In this document: positions 35,375 through 37,637 of the stretch, one piece after another | Layout: every line of letters begins with the position of its first letter | How positions within the stretch are numbered: position 1 is the first letter of the stretch | Assembly (NCBI GenBank): GCA_009776805.1 | Contig: WRNB01000003.1 | Span: 1-37,637, forward strand | Length of the DNA: 37,637 nt | Reading direction: 5' to 3' | DNA from: Candidatus Bathycorpusculum grumuli | Lineage (GTDB): Archaea > Thermoproteota > Bathyarchaeia > Bathyarchaeales > Bathycorpusculaceae | Made by a program: the position numbers and the translations under genes | Notes under the pieces: generated by a model | Told to the model about the DNA's origin: nothing | What the model saw: only the letters and a program-made list of their open reading frames with translations | The model's database searches: none

Positions 35375-35645
35375 CTACCGCATTCGTTCCGAAGTACCAC
35401 GCATTAAAAGCGTGATAAGCTGAAATACTGGGCAGCTGTCCCGTAACGTCCAAAGGGTGATACTACGCTGAGTTTCTCTGCGAGCATGTGTCCAAACAGA
35501 AAGGCATCGAATTTTTCGACGAAAAATTAGAAAAATTATGTTGCCTTTTTTGCTTAAATGTGATACAATGAGCATTGAGTTGAAAACAATCAAGGTTTTA
35601 ATTTTTTTTCTGCGTAAGCAATAAAAACAACGCAGAAGAACTTTT
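35375..35645. other. GC-richer segment of unknown role, then AT-rich leader
   Basis: 35375-35500 is clearly more GC-rich than the surroundings, with small hairpins such as CACGC/GCGTG (35398-35414) and GGGCAGCTGTCCC (35430-35442). Stable RNAs stand out in this way in AT-rich genomes, but I could not match 5S, SRP, RNase P or C/D RNA. A minus-strand frame over it ending LLMRGTSERMR might instead be the tail of a transposase next to the inverted repeat at 35361. From 35505 to 35645 it is AT-rich. Confidence 0.3.
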
Positions 35646-36137
35646 ATGGAATTTAAATGTGAATCATTAAAAGGCGCGACTGATATGTCAGTTTCAATCG
35701 TTGCAATTAAAGAAGATTACAAAATTTTTCGAGTCCCAGCAAAAACATGTATTATGAACATCACATTTTCAAAAGATGAACTTGCAGTGAGCAAGTTTAT
35801 AGTAGAATGTATAATACTAAATGACGGCAACATTATGGTAAATCTTTCAGTTTTTATGATAGCACCCAAAACAAGAGAGGTAACTGACGATGAAAGTCTC
35901 CGCATTGGATTTGCAATACGCGAATGTAGTAACGGCTTAAAACGTGAATTGCAAAAGGAAAAAACGCAATATCAAGACATATTAAATATGCTAAAACGTG
36001 TGGGAATACAGACGAAAAGCAAAAAGATCGCTACAGAAATAAGCACACTGTTTTTAAGAACAACACAGGAATGCAATACTCATGAGAAAGATTTGCAAAA
36101 CACAAAAATAATACATAAAAAACGGAGATGTTGCTGA
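35646..36137 (+). CDS. Hypothetical protein, first of an accessory cluster
   Basis: A 163-residue protein, unknown. The first ~95 residues are strand-rich (VSIVAIKEDYKIFRVP, IVECIILNDGNIMVNLSVFM). The second part is a helix of charged residues (ECSNGLKRELQKEKTQYQDI) and the tail is basic with a final CC. The stop TGA overlaps the next ATG (TGATG), so the two are translated together. Neighbours are unknown or decayed genes. Confidence 0.55.
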   Translation: MEFKCESLKGATDMSVSIVAIKEDYKIFRVPAKTCIMNITFSKDELAVSKFIVECIILNDGNIMVNLSVFMIAPKTREVTDDESLRIGFAIRECSNGLKRELQKEKTQYQDILNMLKRVGIQTKSKKIATEISTLFLRTTQECNTHEKDLQNTKIIHKKRRCC

Positions 36138-36445
36138 TGCGATTTGACACACCAAGGATTATACGAAAGATTGCAGCTGAGATGGAACAAGGTGAACATT
36201 TATCTAAAGTTGTGGCACAACAACTAAACAAAATACGTCCAGAATTATATCCTGTTGCTAAAGCGTGGGCAAATGGAATAAAAAAATCCTTTGAGTTTAA
36301 CGGAATAACGTTAGATGAAATACAAAATAGATATAATCCTTCTACTCCGCGTGTTGTAGCTATTTTGACTATGAATTCCTATTTGGAAAATCCTGCTTTA
36401 ATAGAGCGAGACAGAAACCTTAAAATTCAATTTATAAAAAAATGA
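36137..36445 (+). CDS. Hypothetical helical protein, second of the cluster
   Basis: About 102 residues from the ATG at 36137, which overlaps the upstream TGA; GGAG lies nine bases upstream, supporting this start over the ATG at 36128. It is mostly helical and basic (RIIRKIAAEMEQG, KVVAQQLNKI, AKAWANGIKKSFEF) and ends with RDRNLKIQFIKK. No family recognised. Confidence 0.55.
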   Translation: MRFDTPRIIRKIAAEMEQGEHLSKVVAQQLNKIRPELYPVAKAWANGIKKSFEFNGITLDEIQNRYNPSTPRVVAILTMNSYLENPALIERDRNLKIQFIKK

Positions 36446-36457
36446 TAGTGTTTTTAA

Positions 36458-37158
36458 GTGAATTGCAGCGTTTTTGAAACAAGTATTTGGGCGAAATTAA
36501 ATAATAGTGCCATGAGGCTAGCTGTGTTGCAAGAATTAGAGGACAATATGGCTCTGCAACAAGGCAGAGTAGATGATGATAGTAACGGTCGAACTATAGT
36601 AGATGTAGAATTAGAAGATTGCGTATGTGGATATTATGATGGTGATAAATATTCGAATTACATATTTATCAATACAAAGTATCTTGAAGATTCCAGTAAA
36701 AATTATGTTGTGATGGATACAATTATCCACGAGTGATGTCATGCATATAAGATGACGTGATTGTTGCATATATAAATGGCAATATAGGGAAATGCAAACT
36801 AAAAATGCCTAAAATTGAAAAGATAGAATTATGGATAAAAAATTCAATAGTTTATTATGAACATTCACAAGAAAAAAGTACATATGTTAAATACATAACT
36901 CAACCACGCGAAGATGATGCATATTATTACACACATAAGAAAATGCGGGAAATACAGAGATTAGACCTTTCGCTCAATAGCGATGAAAAATATGACGCTT
37001 ATTTACAAGAAGAGGAAAACAATTATAATATTGTTTGGAAACCAGAAGCAGAAAGGAGTTTTGACAAAGACTATAAACAAAATATTGCCAAAGATATTGT
37101 TGACCGATATAACGCACGTATTAACAAATATGGAGCGTTTTTTAATAAAATGAAATGA
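36458..37158 (+). pseudogene. HExxH metallopeptidase-like gene, broken at its active site
   Basis: GTG at 36458 opens a frame with SNYIFINTKYLEDSSKNYVV and then MDTIIHE followed by an in-frame TGA (36734-36736) and CHAYK. With tryptophan (TGG) at the TGA this reads TIIHEWCHAY, an HExxH zinc-peptidase motif of SprT- or zincin-type. The sequence then changes frame by one missing base near 36749-36751 and continues as DDVIVAYINGNIGKCKLK to the stop at 37158. Two lesions in the catalytic region point to a pseudogene of about 233 residues. No other family hallmark is seen. Confidence 0.55.
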
Positions 37159-37337
37159 CCAAATATTTGAAAACTTTTAACTATACATTTCTTTATTTTT
37201 AATATAAACCAGAGCCGTTGCCCCGCATAATTCTTAAAATTTATAACTAAAATTCGATCATACTTCAAACTAGTTTATTTCCAAACTCCAACACATAAAT
37301 AAACAAACCAAACAAAACCATATGCAACACCAAAAAC

Positions 37338-37571
37338 TTAACAACAAATAGACCTACAAACCAAACACTTCAACCATGCACAAAACATCAAATGTTTACG
37401 CTCAACACGTTGAGTATTTCGTTTACCAGTACACAAAAAACCTCTTGACATGATTTCGTAGTAGACAAAATTATCATCAAAAAATACTGCAGTTATATCT
37501 AGATTTAAATTTTTTAAACCGTGTCCCTTCACTTTTTTGGCAATATGTCCTCTCAGCTTTTTAAAAATCAA
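37338..37571 (-). pseudogene. IS1-family transposase, C-terminal fragment
   Basis: A 77-codon frame whose last part, GKRNTQRVERKHLMFCAWLK then LVCRSICC, matches the C terminus of IS1-family transposases (TQRIERKNL... RTRLKRLARKTICF as known). The preceding DDNFVYYEIMSRGFLCT fits the segment just upstream in that family. The catalytic aspartates and the N-terminal zinc finger are missing, so it is a remnant. Nothing else is recognised between 37159 and the window end. Confidence 0.55.
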
Positions 37572-37637
37572 CCAAATTTAGCTATAAATCAAAAAACAAC
37601 ATTAAAATTCACCACAAATACACAAAAACATTCACAG

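Noticed and set aside
35375-35593. 5S rRNA, SRP RNA or RNase P RNA
   Set aside because: The GC-rich segment lacks the conserved motifs of each.
36734-36736. TGA read as selenocysteine or reassigned to Trp
   Set aside because: TGA ends several intact genes here (methyltransferase, hisF, antitoxin), and a frameshift follows within 20 bases, so decay is simpler.

Overview
The window is AT-rich archaeal DNA. The archaeal assignment rests on an initiator tRNA-Met with a bulge-helix-bulge intron, an MtrH-type tetrahydromethanopterin methyltransferase beside a corrinoid protein, CbiZ cobinamide salvage, a PAC2-family protein, apparently leaderless genes behind TATA boxes, and a box C/D sRNA candidate. 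The mix of MtrH, corrinoid protein, CbiZ and an Rnf-like pair without methanogenesis genes, in an AT-rich genome full of decayed insertion sequences, fits a host-associated member of the Bathyarchaeia. That lineage call is inference.

Layout. 1-4.6 kb is accessory: a partial gene, an antitoxin with a frameshifted MazF toxin, copy 1 of a 161-bp repeat, a D12-class DNA adenine methyltransferase with a frameshifted HNH nuclease, and a transposase stub. 4.7-19 kb is mostly intact core metabolism: rnfC-rnfD, a radical SAM/SPASM enzyme, two large GT-C-like membrane proteins, corrinoid protein plus MtrH, a DUF1616-like membrane protein, cbiZ, an asparagine-synthase-like amidotransferase without a glutaminase domain, and an HtpX protease carrying an EF-hand loop. 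19.2-22.2 kb is an island of two secreted proteins, one resembling clan CD (caspase/gingipain-fold) peptidases, bracketed by inverted repeat copies 2 and 3 and by a perfect 23-bp direct repeat. 22.3-24.4 kb holds an AbrB-type antitoxin with a badly frameshifted PIN toxin, an intact RelE-type toxin-antitoxin pair and an unknown ORF remnant. 24.5-30.9 kb is a compact histidine operon, hisG-D-C-B-H-A-F-I, without hisE or a histidinol phosphatase. 31.4-33.5 kb has a ribbon-helix-helix-like protein, the sRNA candidate, a PAC2 protein and the initiator tRNA. 33.7-37.6 kb is again accessory: decayed transposases, a small winged-helix-like gene, a short inverted-repeat-bounded element, and a cluster of unknown genes ending in a broken HExxH metallopeptidase.

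How the genes work together. MtrH, the corrinoid protein and CbiZ form a plausible corrinoid-dependent methyl-transfer neighbourhood. RnfC/D could couple ferredoxin and NADH oxidation-reduction to an ion gradient, but the other Rnf subunits are not here. The his operon supplies most steps from PRPP to histidine.

Most striking pattern: all genes I recognise as core are open, whereas the lesions fall in the toxic or mobile partners (MazF, PIN toxin, HNH nuclease, transposases, metallopeptidase) while the matching antitoxins and methyltransferase remain intact. A second unusual feature is a set of long intergenic tracts built almost only of A and C on one strand. Much of the gene-less DNA is of this kind.
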